Notes: generated by a model not told the origin, from the letters alone. Shown: positions 9,094-18,099, counted from the first letter of the stretch. The stretch: 64,000 bases of DNA from Leucobacter ruminantium (GCF_017565705.1 NZ_JAGDYL010000013.1:38400-102399); one strand, 5' to 3'. A program made the numbers and translations.

Positions 9094-9918
9094 GTGAACG
9101 AACGGGAAACCCGGATACTCGAGGCGCTCGAGCAGCAGGGCACGGTTCAGGTCGGAGGCCTCGCCGAAGCTCTGGGGGTCTCTGCCGTCACGATCCGCAA
9201 AGACCTCGAATCCCTCGAGCAGCGTCGGCTGCTGCGGCGCATCCGAGGCGGCGCGACGCGCCCGCAGCCTCATGTCGAGGGCGAGTTCCCCGAGCGCATG
9301 GCCGTCTCCGCGCGGGCGAAGAAGGCCGTCGCGGTCGCCGCGGCCGAGCTCATCGAAGACGGCGACACCGTCGCCTTCGACACGTCGAGCACCGCCCACT
9401 TCATTGCGCGAGAGGTGCTCGGACGCCGCGATCTCGTGGTGATCACCCAGTCGCTTCCCACAGCCACGCTGTTCTTCGAGATGTCGAGCGCGCAGGTCAT
9501 CATGCCGGGAGGGATCCTCCGCAGGGAGTCGAGCGGGCTCGTCGGAACCAGGCCGGAGCACCTCGTCGGCCGCGGACGCATCGCCAAGGGATTCTTCGGG
9601 GTCACCGGTCTCTCCGCCGTGGGCGGGCTCCTGGAACTCGGGCTCGACGAGTCCGAGTCGAAGAGGGTGCTGGCCGAAGCGTGCGACGAGGTCTACGGCG
9701 TCTTCTCGTCCGACAAGGCGAGCGGCTTCGGCTTCCACTCCTTCTGCCCCGTCGAATCCGTCACCGGCTTGATCACCGACGAAGCCTTCCCAGCCGCCGA
9801 TGCGGCGGAGTGGGAGGCGGCAGGGGTCAGCGTGCGGCTCGCCCCGCTGAGCCCGCCTGCCGCGCGAGCGAGCCCGCTGCGCCATGACGCGCTGGCGTCG
9901 GGGACAGCGGCGCAATAG
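9094..9918 (+). CDS. DeoR-family transcriptional regulator of rhamnose genes
   Basis: A 274-aa DeoR regulator. Residues 1-57 form the winged helix-turn-helix (EALGVSAVTIRKDLESLEQRRLLRRIRGGA), and the rest is the DeoRC sugar-phosphate sensor. The GTG at 9094 is chosen because GAAGGAG lies 9-10 nt upstream. Its place at the head of the transporter operon and opposite rhaI-rhaB fits the rhizobial rhaR arrangement. It is presumably a repressor relieved by a phosphorylated rhamnose intermediate. Confidence 0.9.
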   Translation: MNERETRILEALEQQGTVQVGGLAEALGVSAVTIRKDLESLEQRRLLRRIRGGATRPQPHVEGEFPERMAVSARAKKAVAVAAAELIEDGDTVAFDTSSTAHFIAREVLGRRDLVVITQSLPTATLFFEMSSAQVIMPGGILRRESSGLVGTRPEHLVGRGRIAKGFFGVTGLSAVGGLLELGLDESESKRVLAEACDEVYGVFSSDKASGFGFHSFCPVESVTGLITDEAFPAADAAEWEAAGVSVRLAPLSPPAARASPLRHDALASGTAAQ

Positions 9919-9948
9919 TCCGAAAACCACCGATAGCAAGGAGAGACA

Positions 9949-10974
9949 ATGACAATCAAACGCAAGGTCATGGGTGCTCTGGCGTTGGCCGCGGCGGGTG
10001 CCCTGGTGCTCGCCGGCTGCACCGATCGCAATGCCGCGGACGGCGGCGACAGCGGGGGCGGCGACGGCGACATCACGGTCGCGTTCGTGCCGAAGCTGCA
10101 GGGCATCCCCTACTTCGAGGCGATGAACACCGGCGGCGAGGCTGCCGCCGAAGAGCTCGGTTTCACGTGGCTGTATCAGGGCCCGACCGAGGCCGACGCC
10201 GCCGCGCAGGCCGACATCGTGCGCTCGTTCATCCAGCAGGGCGTCGACGTGCTGCTCGTCGCCCCCAACGATCCCGACTCGATGGGCCCGCTGCTGCAGG
10301 AGGCGCAGAAGGCAGGCATCAAGGTCGCCACGACCGACACCGACGCGCCCGACTCGGTGCGTGAGCTCTTCGTCAACCAGGCGAGCGTCGAGGGCGTCGG
10401 AGAGGCGCTGACCGACCAGCTCCTGGAGGCCATGGGCGGCAAGGGGAAGTACGCGATCGTCTCGTGCGGCGAGACCGCGGCCAACCTCAACGCCTGGATC
10501 GAGGTGCAGAAGGAGTACACCGCCTCGGAGTACCCGGATGCCGAGATCGTCGACATCGTCTACGCGGGCGAGGATCAGGCGCAGGCCACCGCGATGGCGA
10601 CCGACCTCATGAACGCCCACCCCGACCTCACCGGTCTCGTGGGCGAGTGCACCTCGAGTGCCCCCGGCGTCGCCCAGGCGGTGCAGGACGCGGGCAAGAT
10701 CGGCAAGGTGCACACGGTCGGCCTGGGCACGCCCCAGTCGATGGCGCCGTACCTCGAGAACGGCTCCTCGGCCGCCTCGGTGATCTGGGACGTCGAGGCG
10801 CTCGGCTACCTCTCGGCGTGGGCCGGCCTGCAGCTCGCCAACGGTGAGGAGATCCCCGAGAAGGTAGAGGCCGGCCCCGCGACGGAGGCGACCTTCGACG
10901 CGAGCAAGAAGGAACTGCTGCTCGGCCCGCCGCTGATCGTCACCAAGGACAACGCCGGCGACTACGACTACTAG
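9949..10974 (+). CDS. rhaS: L-rhamnose-binding lipoprotein (RhaS-like)
   Basis: A 341-aa sugar-binding lipoprotein of the Peripla_BP_4 family. The signal peptide ends in the lipobox LAGC, which makes Cys24 the lipidated residue. The start follows AAGGAGAG. It is the first transporter gene after the regulator, in the rhaR-S-T-P-Q order known from rhizobia. Rhamnose specificity is inferred from linkage to rhaI and rhaB, not from binding residues. Confidence 0.88.
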   Translation: MTIKRKVMGALALAAAGALVLAGCTDRNAADGGDSGGGDGDITVAFVPKLQGIPYFEAMNTGGEAAAEELGFTWLYQGPTEADAAAQADIVRSFIQQGVDVLLVAPNDPDSMGPLLQEAQKAGIKVATTDTDAPDSVRELFVNQASVEGVGEALTDQLLEAMGGKGKYAIVSCGETAANLNAWIEVQKEYTASEYPDAEIVDIVYAGEDQAQATAMATDLMNAHPDLTGLVGECTSSAPGVAQAVQDAGKIGKVHTVGLGTPQSMAPYLENGSSAASVIWDVEALGYLSAWAGLQLANGEEIPEKVEAGPATEATFDASKKELLLGPPLIVTKDNAGDYDY

Positions 10975-10993
10975 CAGTCGCCCGGTCCTGCCC

Positions 10994-11059
10994 GCCGGCT
11001 GAGCGAGCGCGAGCGAGTCGGATCCCCTGATCTCGACTCGCTCCGCCCGCTCAGCCGGC
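10994..11059. repeat. Palindromic intergenic repeat, copy 2
   Basis: An outer inverted repeat GCCGGCTGAGCG (10994-11005 and 11048-11059) encloses a perfect 10-bp stem GAGCGAGTCG (11011-11020 and 11034-11043). It lies between rhaS and rhaT. This is the same family as the block at 3420-3559: a GCCGG-TGAGCG arm with an inner GAGTCG arm. It could lower or stabilise expression between the binding protein and ATPase genes. Confidence 0.75.
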
Positions 11060-11099
11060 CGCTGCCCGCCCGCAATTCACAGAAGGAGCAGAGACGCTC

Positions 11100-12608
11100 A
11101 TGGCACACACCGACGCGATACCGCGTCTGCAGATGTCCGGCATATCGAAGAGCTACGGCGGCGTGAAGGCGATCCGCCACGCGGAGATCACGATTCAGCC
11201 GGGCTCGGTCCACGCGCTCGTCGGCGAGAACGGAGCGGGCAAGTCCACGCTGATCAAGATCCTCGCCGGCGCGGAGTCCGCCGACAGCGGGACGATCGAG
11301 ATCGACGGCGAGACGGTCCGCATCCACAACACCTCCGACGCGATCAAACTCGGCATCCAGACCGTCTACCAGGAGCCGCAGCTCTTCGACGAGCTCAGCG
11401 TCGCCGAGAACTTCTTCATCGGCCGTGAGATCACCCGCGGCCCGATGATCGACTGGAACGAGCAGGCACCGCGCATGCTCGAACTCCTCACCCTCGTCGG
11501 TCTCGACCCCAAGCACGCGGCACGCCCGGTCGGCGACCTGTCGATCGCGCAGAAGCAGCTGATCTCGATCGCGAAGGCCCTGCTCGAGAAGGCCTCGGTG
11601 CTGATCCTCGACGAGCCCAGCGCGATCCTCACCGATCGGGAGATCGAGAACCTGTTCTCCGTGGTCAGGAAGCTGACGGCCGACGGGGTGTCGATCATCT
11701 ACATCTCGCACCGCCTCGACGAGCTCTTCCGCATCGCCGACACGGTCACGATCATGCGCGACGGCACCACGGTCGCCCACGAGCCCATCGGCAATCTCTC
11801 CGTGCGCGAGATCGCCGAGCGCATGGTCGGCGGCGTCCTGACCGAGGGCGCGCGCGAGGTCGGCGAGCGCGGCGAGGTCGTGCTCGAGCTCAAGGGACTG
11901 AGCTCGGGCGAGAGCTTCTCCGACGTCGACCTCACGGTGCGCAAGGGCGAGATCGTCGGACTCTACGGGCTCGTCGGCTCCGGCGTGGCCGAGGTCGGCG
12001 AGGTCATCTACGGCATGCGCCAGACCACGGGCGGCACGCTGCTGATCGACGGCGAGCCCACGAGGATCGCGTCGCCGACCGACGCGAAGCGCCGCCAGAT
12101 CAGAATGCTGCCGGCGAACCGGGCCCAGCAGGGATCGTTCGCGTTCCAGAGCATCGCGTTCAACACGACGATCGGATCCCTCCCCCGACTCGGCCGCTTC
12201 GGCATCGTGCGCCCCAAGGTCGAGCGCGACATCGCGCGACGGCTGATCGAACGTCTCGGGGTGAAGACGCCGAGCGAGAAGCAGGTGATCAGCGCGATGT
12301 CGGGCGGCAACGCGCAGAAGGTGATCCTCGCGCGGCAGATCGTCGACCGGCCCGAACTCCTCGTGCTCGCAGAACCCACGCAGGGCGTCGATGTCGGTGC
12401 GAAGGAGGAGATCCACCAGATCATCTCCGACCTCGCGGATCAGGGAACCGCGGTCCTGGTGATCACCACCGACCTCGCCGAGGTCCTGCGGATCTCCGAC
12501 CGCGTCGTGGTCTTCCGCGAGGGGACGCCGGTGCGCGAGTTCGCAGAGGGGGCGACGCAGGCGGACCTGCTCGCCGTAGCCGCGGGCGCGGAGGAGGAAG
12601 CAGCATGA
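11100..12608 (+). CDS. rhaT: Rhamnose ABC transporter ATP-binding protein (RhaT-like)
   Basis: A 502-aa CUT2 ATPase with two fused nucleotide-binding halves. The first half has Walker A GENGAGKST and Walker B LILDEPSA. The second half has a degenerate P-loop (GLVGSGVAEV), as usual in the family, and a good signature (MSGGNAQK). Its Walker B reads LVLAEPTQGVD, so the usual aspartate before Glu is alanine. The start overlaps nothing and the stop overlaps the next permease (ATGA). Confidence 0.9.
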   Translation: MAHTDAIPRLQMSGISKSYGGVKAIRHAEITIQPGSVHALVGENGAGKSTLIKILAGAESADSGTIEIDGETVRIHNTSDAIKLGIQTVYQEPQLFDELSVAENFFIGREITRGPMIDWNEQAPRMLELLTLVGLDPKHAARPVGDLSIAQKQLISIAKALLEKASVLILDEPSAILTDREIENLFSVVRKLTADGVSIIYISHRLDELFRIADTVTIMRDGTTVAHEPIGNLSVREIAERMVGGVLTEGAREVGERGEVVLELKGLSSGESFSDVDLTVRKGEIVGLYGLVGSGVAEVGEVIYGMRQTTGGTLLIDGEPTRIASPTDAKRRQIRMLPANRAQQGSFAFQSIAFNTTIGSLPRLGRFGIVRPKVERDIARRLIERLGVKTPSEKQVISAMSGGNAQKVILARQIVDRPELLVLAEPTQGVDVGAKEEIHQIISDLADQGTAVLVITTDLAEVLRISDRVVVFREGTPVREFAEGATQADLLAVAAGAEEEAA

Positions 12609-13615
12609 GCGACACCGCAGTACGTACCGGCTCGCAGAGAGTCAGCACGCGCAAGATACTTCCGCCCTACATCACGGGCCAGGAACTCGTCCTCGTCGGC
12701 GTCATCGCCGTACTGTGGGTCGTGCTGGGCTTCAACACCCCGGCATTCCTCTCGGCGGGATCGATCGGGCCGCTCCTCGTGCAGGTCGCCCCGATCGCCG
12801 TCATCGGAGTCGGCATGACGTTCGTCATCATCACCGCGGGCATCGACGTCTCCGTCGGGTCGATCGTGATGGTCGCGGCCGTCATCACGGCACGATCCCT
12901 CGTCGACTTCGGATTGCCGTTCTGGCCGGCCCTGCTGCTGTCGCTCGTCGTCGGCGCGGCGCTCGGCGCGCTGAACGGCGTGCTCGTGGCCTACGGCCGG
13001 GTGCACGCGATCATCATCACCTTCGGCACCATGAACCTCTTCCGGTTCATCGGCCTGCAGGTGTTCGGCTCGTCGACGGTGAACAACATGCCGCCGACGT
13101 TCAGCGTCTTCGGACGCGGAGAGGCCGGTTCGACGCTCGGCGTTCCCCACGCCTTCGCGATCGCGGTGCTCATCACGGCCGTCGCCTGGTGGTATCTGCG
13201 CTACACCAAGGGCGGACGCAGCCTGTACGCGATCGGCGGCAACGCGAACGCCGCGCGCCTCGCGGGCATCAAGGTGCAGCCGCGCATCTTGGCTGTCTAC
13301 GCGCTCACCGGCCTGCTCGCCGGCCTCGCTGCCTGCATGACGCTGGCGGCGGGCACGTCGACGCTGGACCAGTCGGTCGGAAGCGGCCGTGAGCTCCAGG
13401 TCATCGCCGCCGTCGTCATCGGGGGCACCTCCATCGTGGGCGGACGCGGCTCGGTCGTGGGCACCCTTCTCGGTGCGCTCCTCGTGCAGTCGGTGACGAG
13501 CGGCGTCGTGCAGCTCGGCTGGCCGACGCAGCTGGCGTTCTTCTTCGTCGGACTCTTCATCGTCATCGCGGTCGGAACCGACCTCATTCGCGAACGGGCA
13601 AGGAGGCGGTCATGA
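12605..13615 (+). CDS. rhaP: Rhamnose ABC transporter permease 1 (RhaP-like)
   Basis: A 336-aa CUT2 permease, translationally coupled to rhaT by an ATGA overlap. The family motifs GIDVSVGS (near residue 79) and GGTSIVGGRGS (near residue 275) and about nine hydrophobic segments are visible. It forms a heterodimeric channel with the next gene. It could be swapped with RhaQ in naming, since the two permeases are assigned by order only. Confidence 0.88.
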   Translation: MSDTAVRTGSQRVSTRKILPPYITGQELVLVGVIAVLWVVLGFNTPAFLSAGSIGPLLVQVAPIAVIGVGMTFVIITAGIDVSVGSIVMVAAVITARSLVDFGLPFWPALLLSLVVGAALGALNGVLVAYGRVHAIIITFGTMNLFRFIGLQVFGSSTVNNMPPTFSVFGRGEAGSTLGVPHAFAIAVLITAVAWWYLRYTKGGRSLYAIGGNANAARLAGIKVQPRILAVYALTGLLAGLAACMTLAAGTSTLDQSVGSGRELQVIAAVVIGGTSIVGGRGSVVGTLLGALLVQSVTSGVVQLGWPTQLAFFFVGLFIVIAVGTDLIRERARRRS

Positions 13616-14778
13616 GCACCGTGGACAGCGCGCGCAAGGAGCGCTCGGGACCTTCGATGGGCGAGAGGATCGGGATGATCGCGCAGGATCGCGGCGCGCA
13701 GCTCCTCGTCCTCGTCGTCGCGCTCGTCGTCATCATGATGACGCTCAGCGCGGCCGGCGTCACGATCAGCCGGGTCAACTCCGACTACCTGGCGAGTGCG
13801 CTCATCAGCTTCGTGCCGCTGGCGCTGCTCGCGATCGCCCAGCTGTTCGTCATCACCTCGGGCAAGGGCGGCATCGACCTGTCCGTCGGGTCGATGGTGT
13901 CGCTGTCGGGAATGGCTTTCGGCATCAGCCTGGTGGAGTGGGGCTGGTCGGTCTCCGCGGCAGCGGGCTTCGCCGTGGTGGTCGGCATCCTGCTCGGCAC
14001 CATCAACGGCTTCCTGACCGCGTATCTCGGGTACCCGGCGCTCATCACGACGCTCGCGACCTACTACGCCTACCGCTCCATCGCGCTCGTGGTGACCGAC
14101 CAGAAGCCGATCTCGGGGCCCGAGATCCAGGGCTTCTACCAGTCGGTCGCCTCGATCGAGCTCCCGGTCATCGGCGGGATGCTGCCGCTCTTCCCTCTGG
14201 GTCTCTTCACCTTCTTCCTCCCCGTCGCGGTGATCGCCTGGCTCGTGCTGAACCGCACCGCCTACGGCCGCAAGCTCTACGCGATCGGCACGAACGACAC
14301 CGCCGCGCAGTGGGCCGGCGTCGACACGCGCCGCACGAGGATGACGGCGTTCATGATCTCAGGTCTCCTGTCCGGCCTCGTCGGCGTGTACACGGTGGCG
14401 CAGTTCGCCTCTGCTCGCCCCGACTCCGGCACCGCCGGCGCGGGCATGGCGCTTCCCGCCATCACGATCGCGGTCCTCGGCGGGGTCGCGATCACGGGAG
14501 GCATCGGCAGGCTCGGCAGCGTCGCGCTGGCCGCGCTGCTCATCACCTGGCTCAACGCCTCCATCCTGATGCTGGTCCCCGGCAACGGGGGCGCGCAGGT
14601 TCAGCTGCTGGCGCTCGGCGTCGTGCTCCTCGGGGCATCGCTGCTCGACGGTTGGATGCAGAACCGGCGCAAGCGCGGAGTCGTGAAACCGCCGACCCTC
14701 ACCGCGGCCATCGCGCTGGAGGGCACAGAGAACCGCGACGACGAGCCTCGTCGTCGCACGTCGAAGGAAGGAAGGTGA
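13612..14778 (+). CDS. rhaQ: Rhamnose ABC transporter permease 2 (RhaQ-like)
   Basis: A 388-aa CUT2 permease that begins within the stop of the previous gene (ATGA overlap). It has the GKGGIDLSVGS motif near residue 87 and GGVAITGGIGRLGS near residue 290. A hydrophilic tail of about 35 residues rich in Arg, Glu and Asp ends the protein. It is followed after 3 nt by the epimerase-like gene, so the transporter and that enzyme are co-transcribed. Confidence 0.88.
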   Translation: MSTVDSARKERSGPSMGERIGMIAQDRGAQLLVLVVALVVIMMTLSAAGVTISRVNSDYLASALISFVPLALLAIAQLFVITSGKGGIDLSVGSMVSLSGMAFGISLVEWGWSVSAAAGFAVVVGILLGTINGFLTAYLGYPALITTLATYYAYRSIALVVTDQKPISGPEIQGFYQSVASIELPVIGGMLPLFPLGLFTFFLPVAVIAWLVLNRTAYGRKLYAIGTNDTAAQWAGVDTRRTRMTAFMISGLLSGLVGVYTVAQFASARPDSGTAGAGMALPAITIAVLGGVAITGGIGRLGSVALAALLITWLNASILMLVPGNGGAQVQLLALGVVLLGASLLDGWMQNRRKRGVVKPPTLTAAIALEGTENRDDEPRRRTSKEGR

Positions 14779-14781
14779 CCC

Positions 14782-15651
14782 ATGCGTTTTGGTTGTCACG
14801 GGTTCGTATTCTCGGGAACGTTCGACGAGGCGGGCATCCGCACCGCGATCGAGGGGACGCAGCGGGCCGGTTTCGATTTCATCGAGATGCCGCTGATGGA
14901 TCCCTTCTCGTTCGATGAGGAAGTCGCCGCACGCGTGCTCGAGGACACCGGCATCTCGATGACCGCCTCGCTCGGGCTCACCGCGGCCACGGACCTGTCG
15001 AGCGAGGATCCGGCGGTGGTGCGGCGCGGCGAGGAGCTCCTGCGGCGCGCCATCGACATCGTGGCTCACGTGGGCGGCACCGACCTCTGCGGCGTCATCT
15101 ACTCGGCGCTGCAGAAGTACTACTGCGTCGCGTCGGAGGCGAGCCGCGAGAACTCCGCCGCCGCGCTGCGCCGCCTCGGCGACTACGCGGCCGAGCGCGA
15201 CGTGGTGCTGTCGCTCGAGATCGTGAACCGCTACGAGACCAACATCATGAACACGGCCCGCGAGGGCATGCGGTTCCTCGAGCGGGTCGGGCACGACAAC
15301 GTCCACCTGCACCTCGACACGTACCACATGAACATCGAGGAGTCGGGGATGTACGAGCCGGTCGTCGAGGCCGGCGATCGGCTGCGCTACGTGCACATCG
15401 GCGAGAGCCACCGCGGCTATCTCGGATCGGGCTCGGTCGACTTCGGGTCGCTGTTCAGGGCGCTCGTCACGTCGGGGTACGACGGCCCCGTCGTCTTCGA
15501 GTCCTTCTCCAGCACCGTCGTCGATGAGTCGCTGACGAAGTCGCTGGGCATCTGGCGCAACCTGTGGGAGGATTCCGACGACCTCGCGGCCCACGCGAAC
15601 CGTTTCGTGCGAGACGGCTTCCGCTCCGCGGAGACGATTCGGATGCACTAG
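14782..15651 (+). CDS. Sugar phosphate isomerase/epimerase (ketose 3-epimerase-like)
   Basis: A 289-aa TIM-barrel protein of the AP_endonuc_2 superfamily. It resembles D-tagatose/D-psicose 3-epimerases: metal-ligand motifs LSLEIVNRYE, HLHLDTYHMNIEE, YVHIGESHRGY and VVFESF appear in the family order. It sits 3 nt after rhaQ, in the place where rhizobial rha operons carry the rhamnose mutarotase. A role in epimerising L-rhamnose, L-rhamnulose or a related ketose is an inference. Hydroxypyruvate-isomerase-like enzymes share the fold and remain possible. Confidence 0.82.
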   Translation: MRFGCHGFVFSGTFDEAGIRTAIEGTQRAGFDFIEMPLMDPFSFDEEVAARVLEDTGISMTASLGLTAATDLSSEDPAVVRRGEELLRRAIDIVAHVGGTDLCGVIYSALQKYYCVASEASRENSAAALRRLGDYAAERDVVLSLEIVNRYETNIMNTAREGMRFLERVGHDNVHLHLDTYHMNIEESGMYEPVVEAGDRLRYVHIGESHRGYLGSGSVDFGSLFRALVTSGYDGPVVFESFSSTVVDESLTKSLGIWRNLWEDSDDLAAHANRFVRDGFRSAETIRMH

Positions 15652-15660
15652 CGGACAGGC

Positions 15661-15695
15661 AGGGCCGGCTCCGCCGAGCGAGCGAAGCCGGCCCT
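15661..15695 (+). terminator. Hairpin downstream of the rhamnose operon
   Basis: AGGGCCGGC (15661-15669) pairs perfectly with GCCGGCCCT (15687-15695), 10 nt after the epimerase stop. There is no U-run, so termination efficiency is uncertain. It lies between convergent genes, where a terminator is expected. Confidence 0.5.
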
Positions 15696-15697
15696 CC

Positions 15698-15838
15698 CGC
15701 TGGTCGAGCGGAGCCCCTCCCGCTGATTGAGCGGAGCCCCTACCGCTGATTGAGCGAGGCGGAGCCGAGTCGAAATCGAGGGTCGAAATCAACGCTCGTT
15801 GCCGGGTTTCGACTCCCTCCCTCGTCGCTCGCTCAAGC
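15698..15838. repeat. Tandem 23-bp repeat and palindromic repeat, copy 3
   Basis: Three tandem 23-bp units (15698-15720, 15721-15743, 15744-15766), each with a CGCTG-TYGAGCG core, run into a GAGTCGAAA arm and its inverse TTTCGACTC near 15808, ending in CGCTCAAGCGG. It is the third copy of the family seen at 3420 and 10994. The response-regulator stop codon lies inside its right arm (15833-15835). Confidence 0.7.
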
Positions 15839-16669
15839 GGCGGAGGGGCCGCGCCCGGTGTGCGCCCACACGATCAGCTGGATGCGATCCCTCGCCCCCA
15901 TCTTCTGCAGCAGGTTCGAGACGTGCGTCTTCACGGTCGCCTCGCCGAGGAACAGCTCCGCGGCGATCTCGCCGTTCGAGCGCCCCGCGGCGACCAGCGC
16001 GAGCACCTCGCGCTCGCGCTCGGTGAGCCCGGCGCGGTCCATGGCCGCGATCTCGGCCGATGACGGAGCGGGCCGCCCTGCGGGCGAGGGATCGGCCGCT
16101 CCTTCGCCGGTGCCGCCGTTCCCGGCGGAGGCCTGCGCTGGTCGCGTCTGCGTCTGCGTCGCCGGGCCCGCCGCGGTGGGCGACGCCGCCCGGAGCATGA
16201 CCGCTCGCGTCACATCGGGGCCGAGCAGCGCCTGGCCGTGGGCGAGCGTGCGCACGGCGTCGATCAGCTGCTCGGCGCGCGATGTCTTGAGCAGGAAGCC
16301 GCTGACGCCCGCCGCCAGCGCCTCGAACAGGTAGTTCTCGTGCCCGAAGGTCGTGAGGATCAGCACGGCGGGTCTCCCGTGCCCGCCGTCCTCGGCCGGC
16401 CGGTGATGCGGCCGAGATGCGGCGGTCGCGCGCTCGGCGACGGAGCGACCGGCGCCCGCCAGGATGCGCCTGGTCGCCTCGATGCCGTTCATCACCGGCA
16501 TCTCGACGTCCATGCAGATCACGTCGGGCGCGGTCTCGGCGGCGAGTGCGACGGCCTCGGCGCCGTCGGACGCCTCGCCCACGACCTCGATGTCGGGCTC
16601 CGACTCCAGGATGATGCGGAAGCCCGAGCGCACGAGCTCCTGATCGTCGACGACGAGCACCCGGATCAT
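15833..16669 (-). CDS. NarL/LuxR-family response regulator
   Basis: A 278-aa two-component regulator. The receiver has the acidic pair at DD8-9 and the phospho-acceptor Asp54 (ICMDVEMP). A C-terminal LuxR helix-turn-helix (LTEREREVLALVAAGRSNGEIAAEL) ends the protein. Two insertions are unusual: about 25 residues rich in Arg, His and Gly in the receiver (residues 75-100), and a linker of about 50 low-complexity residues before the DNA-binding domain. It overlaps the kinase stop by 4 nt and probably regulates the divergent ABC exporter. Confidence 0.9.
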   Translation of the reverse strand: MIRVLVVDDQELVRSGFRIILESEPDIEVVGEASDGAEAVALAAETAPDVICMDVEMPVMNGIEATRRILAGAGRSVAERATAASRPHHRPAEDGGHGRPAVLILTTFGHENYLFEALAAGVSGFLLKTSRAEQLIDAVRTLAHGQALLGPDVTRAVMLRAASPTAAGPATQTQTRPAQASAGNGGTGEGAADPSPAGRPAPSSAEIAAMDRAGLTEREREVLALVAAGRSNGEIAAELFLGEATVKTHVSNLLQKMGARDRIQLIVWAHTGRGPSAA

Positions 16670-18093
16670 GCGTCGACCCTCTCGATTCCGGGGATCGCGG
16701 TTCCGCCCGGGGAGGATCCCTCACCCGAGCGCGGTCCCGCGGGCGGGCCCGATGCCTCACCCGCTGAGGATCCTAAGTGCGGGCCCGATCCCTCGCCCGC
16801 CGCGGATCCATCGCCCGGTATCGCGACATGCGGCACGGCCGCCCGCACGATGAAGCCGTCGCGCTCGCGCCGCCCGGCGTAGACCTGGCCTCCCACGGCG
16901 CCGATGCGCTCTCGCATGCCGCGCAGGCCGAGGCCCGAGCCCGTCGAGGGCTCGGCGAGCCTGCGCCGCACCCCGTCGTCGGCGATCTCGACCTCGACCG
17001 ATTCGGGGCCGAAGCGCAGCCGCACCTCCGCCGAGGTGCCGCGGCCGGCGTGCTTGCGCACGTTCGTGAGCGCCTCCTGCACCGCGCGATACAGCGCGAC
17101 GTCGACCAGCATGGGCAGCGGCCGCGGTTCGCCCGCCACGATCAGCGTGGTGGGCACGCCCGCGTTCTGCGACTCGGCCACGAGCGCGGGCAGCTGCGAG
17201 ATGCCGATCGTCGTGGACGAGGCCTCCGCCTCAGGGGTGCGCAGGGTGCGCACCAGCCTCCGCAGCTCCTCGATCGCCGCCTGCGCGCTCTGCTCGATCA
17301 CCTCGAGTGATGCCGCCGCCCGCTCGGGCTCGCGTGCCAGCAGCCGCTGCGCCGCGCCCGCCTGAATGCCCATGACCGACACGTGGTGCGCGACCACGTC
17401 GTGCAGCTCGCGGGCGATGCCGAGCCGATCGAGCGCGACGGCCTGCGCCGCGCTCGTCTGCCGCTCGAGCGCGAGCTCGCGGCCCTGCGCCTCGAGCAGC
17501 GCCTGCGTGCGCGCGGCGCGCCAGGACCGCTCGCCGAACAGGAAGGCCGCCCCGAAGTAGAGCAGGTTGGTGATGATCTGGATGGCGGCGAAGGTCGCGA
17601 AGGCCGAGAAGATGCCGGTGCGCGGCAGCCCCGGGAAGAGGTCGGCGTCGGAAGAGGTGACGATCAGGTTGATCACGACCCAGATGAGCATCAGCAGGGT
17701 GATGCCGAGCCTGGCCCAGAGCGCGAGCGAGCGGTTCTGCTCCCAGGCACCGACCGTGTAGAGGGCGAGGAACATGCAGATCTGCACGATCAGCGCGTCC
17801 GGCACCCCGAACTGGCCGCAGACGAAGAAGCCGATCGCCACCAGCACCATGACGGGCACCGGGTAGCGCCGCCGTGCCGCCAGCGGCAGCGTCGACAGGC
17901 CGATGCCCACCGCCCACACCCACGGCTGCGCGTAGGTCGCGTTCTCGCCGTAGACGCCGGTGCGCATGTACAGCAGGGCCAGCAGGGGCGAGGCGATCGC
18001 GAGCACGACCGCTATGCCGATGTCGGCGCGCAGGCCTGCCGCGGGGGGCCGAGGCCGCACCCACGCGCTGCCGAGGCCGGTGGTCGAGAACAT
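16666..18093 (-). CDS. Sensor histidine kinase (HPK7/DesK-like)
   Basis: A 475-aa membrane sensor kinase with four to six N-terminal membrane segments. The phospho-acceptor is His231 in ELHDVVAHH, followed by HisKA_3 and an HATPase domain ending around GSGLGLRGMRERIGAVGG. After about residue 420 comes a tail of roughly 50 residues rich in Gly, Ser, Pro and Ala, with no recognisable fold. Its DNA is built around repeated GGATCC/GATCCCTC motifs. The ATG follows TACGCT-N6, a leaderless-type start. Confidence 0.9.
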   Translation of the reverse strand: MFSTTGLGSAWVRPRPPAAGLRADIGIAVVLAIASPLLALLYMRTGVYGENATYAQPWVWAVGIGLSTLPLAARRRYPVPVMVLVAIGFFVCGQFGVPDALIVQICMFLALYTVGAWEQNRSLALWARLGITLLMLIWVVINLIVTSSDADLFPGLPRTGIFSAFATFAAIQIITNLLYFGAAFLFGERSWRAARTQALLEAQGRELALERQTSAAQAVALDRLGIARELHDVVAHHVSVMGIQAGAAQRLLAREPERAAASLEVIEQSAQAAIEELRRLVRTLRTPEAEASSTTIGISQLPALVAESQNAGVPTTLIVAGEPRPLPMLVDVALYRAVQEALTNVRKHAGRGTSAEVRLRFGPESVEVEIADDGVRRRLAEPSTGSGLGLRGMRERIGAVGGQVYAGRRERDGFIVRAAVPHVAIPGDGSAAGEGSGPHLGSSAGEASGPPAGPRSGEGSSPGGTAIPGIERVDA

Positions 18094-18099
18094 GGTTCC

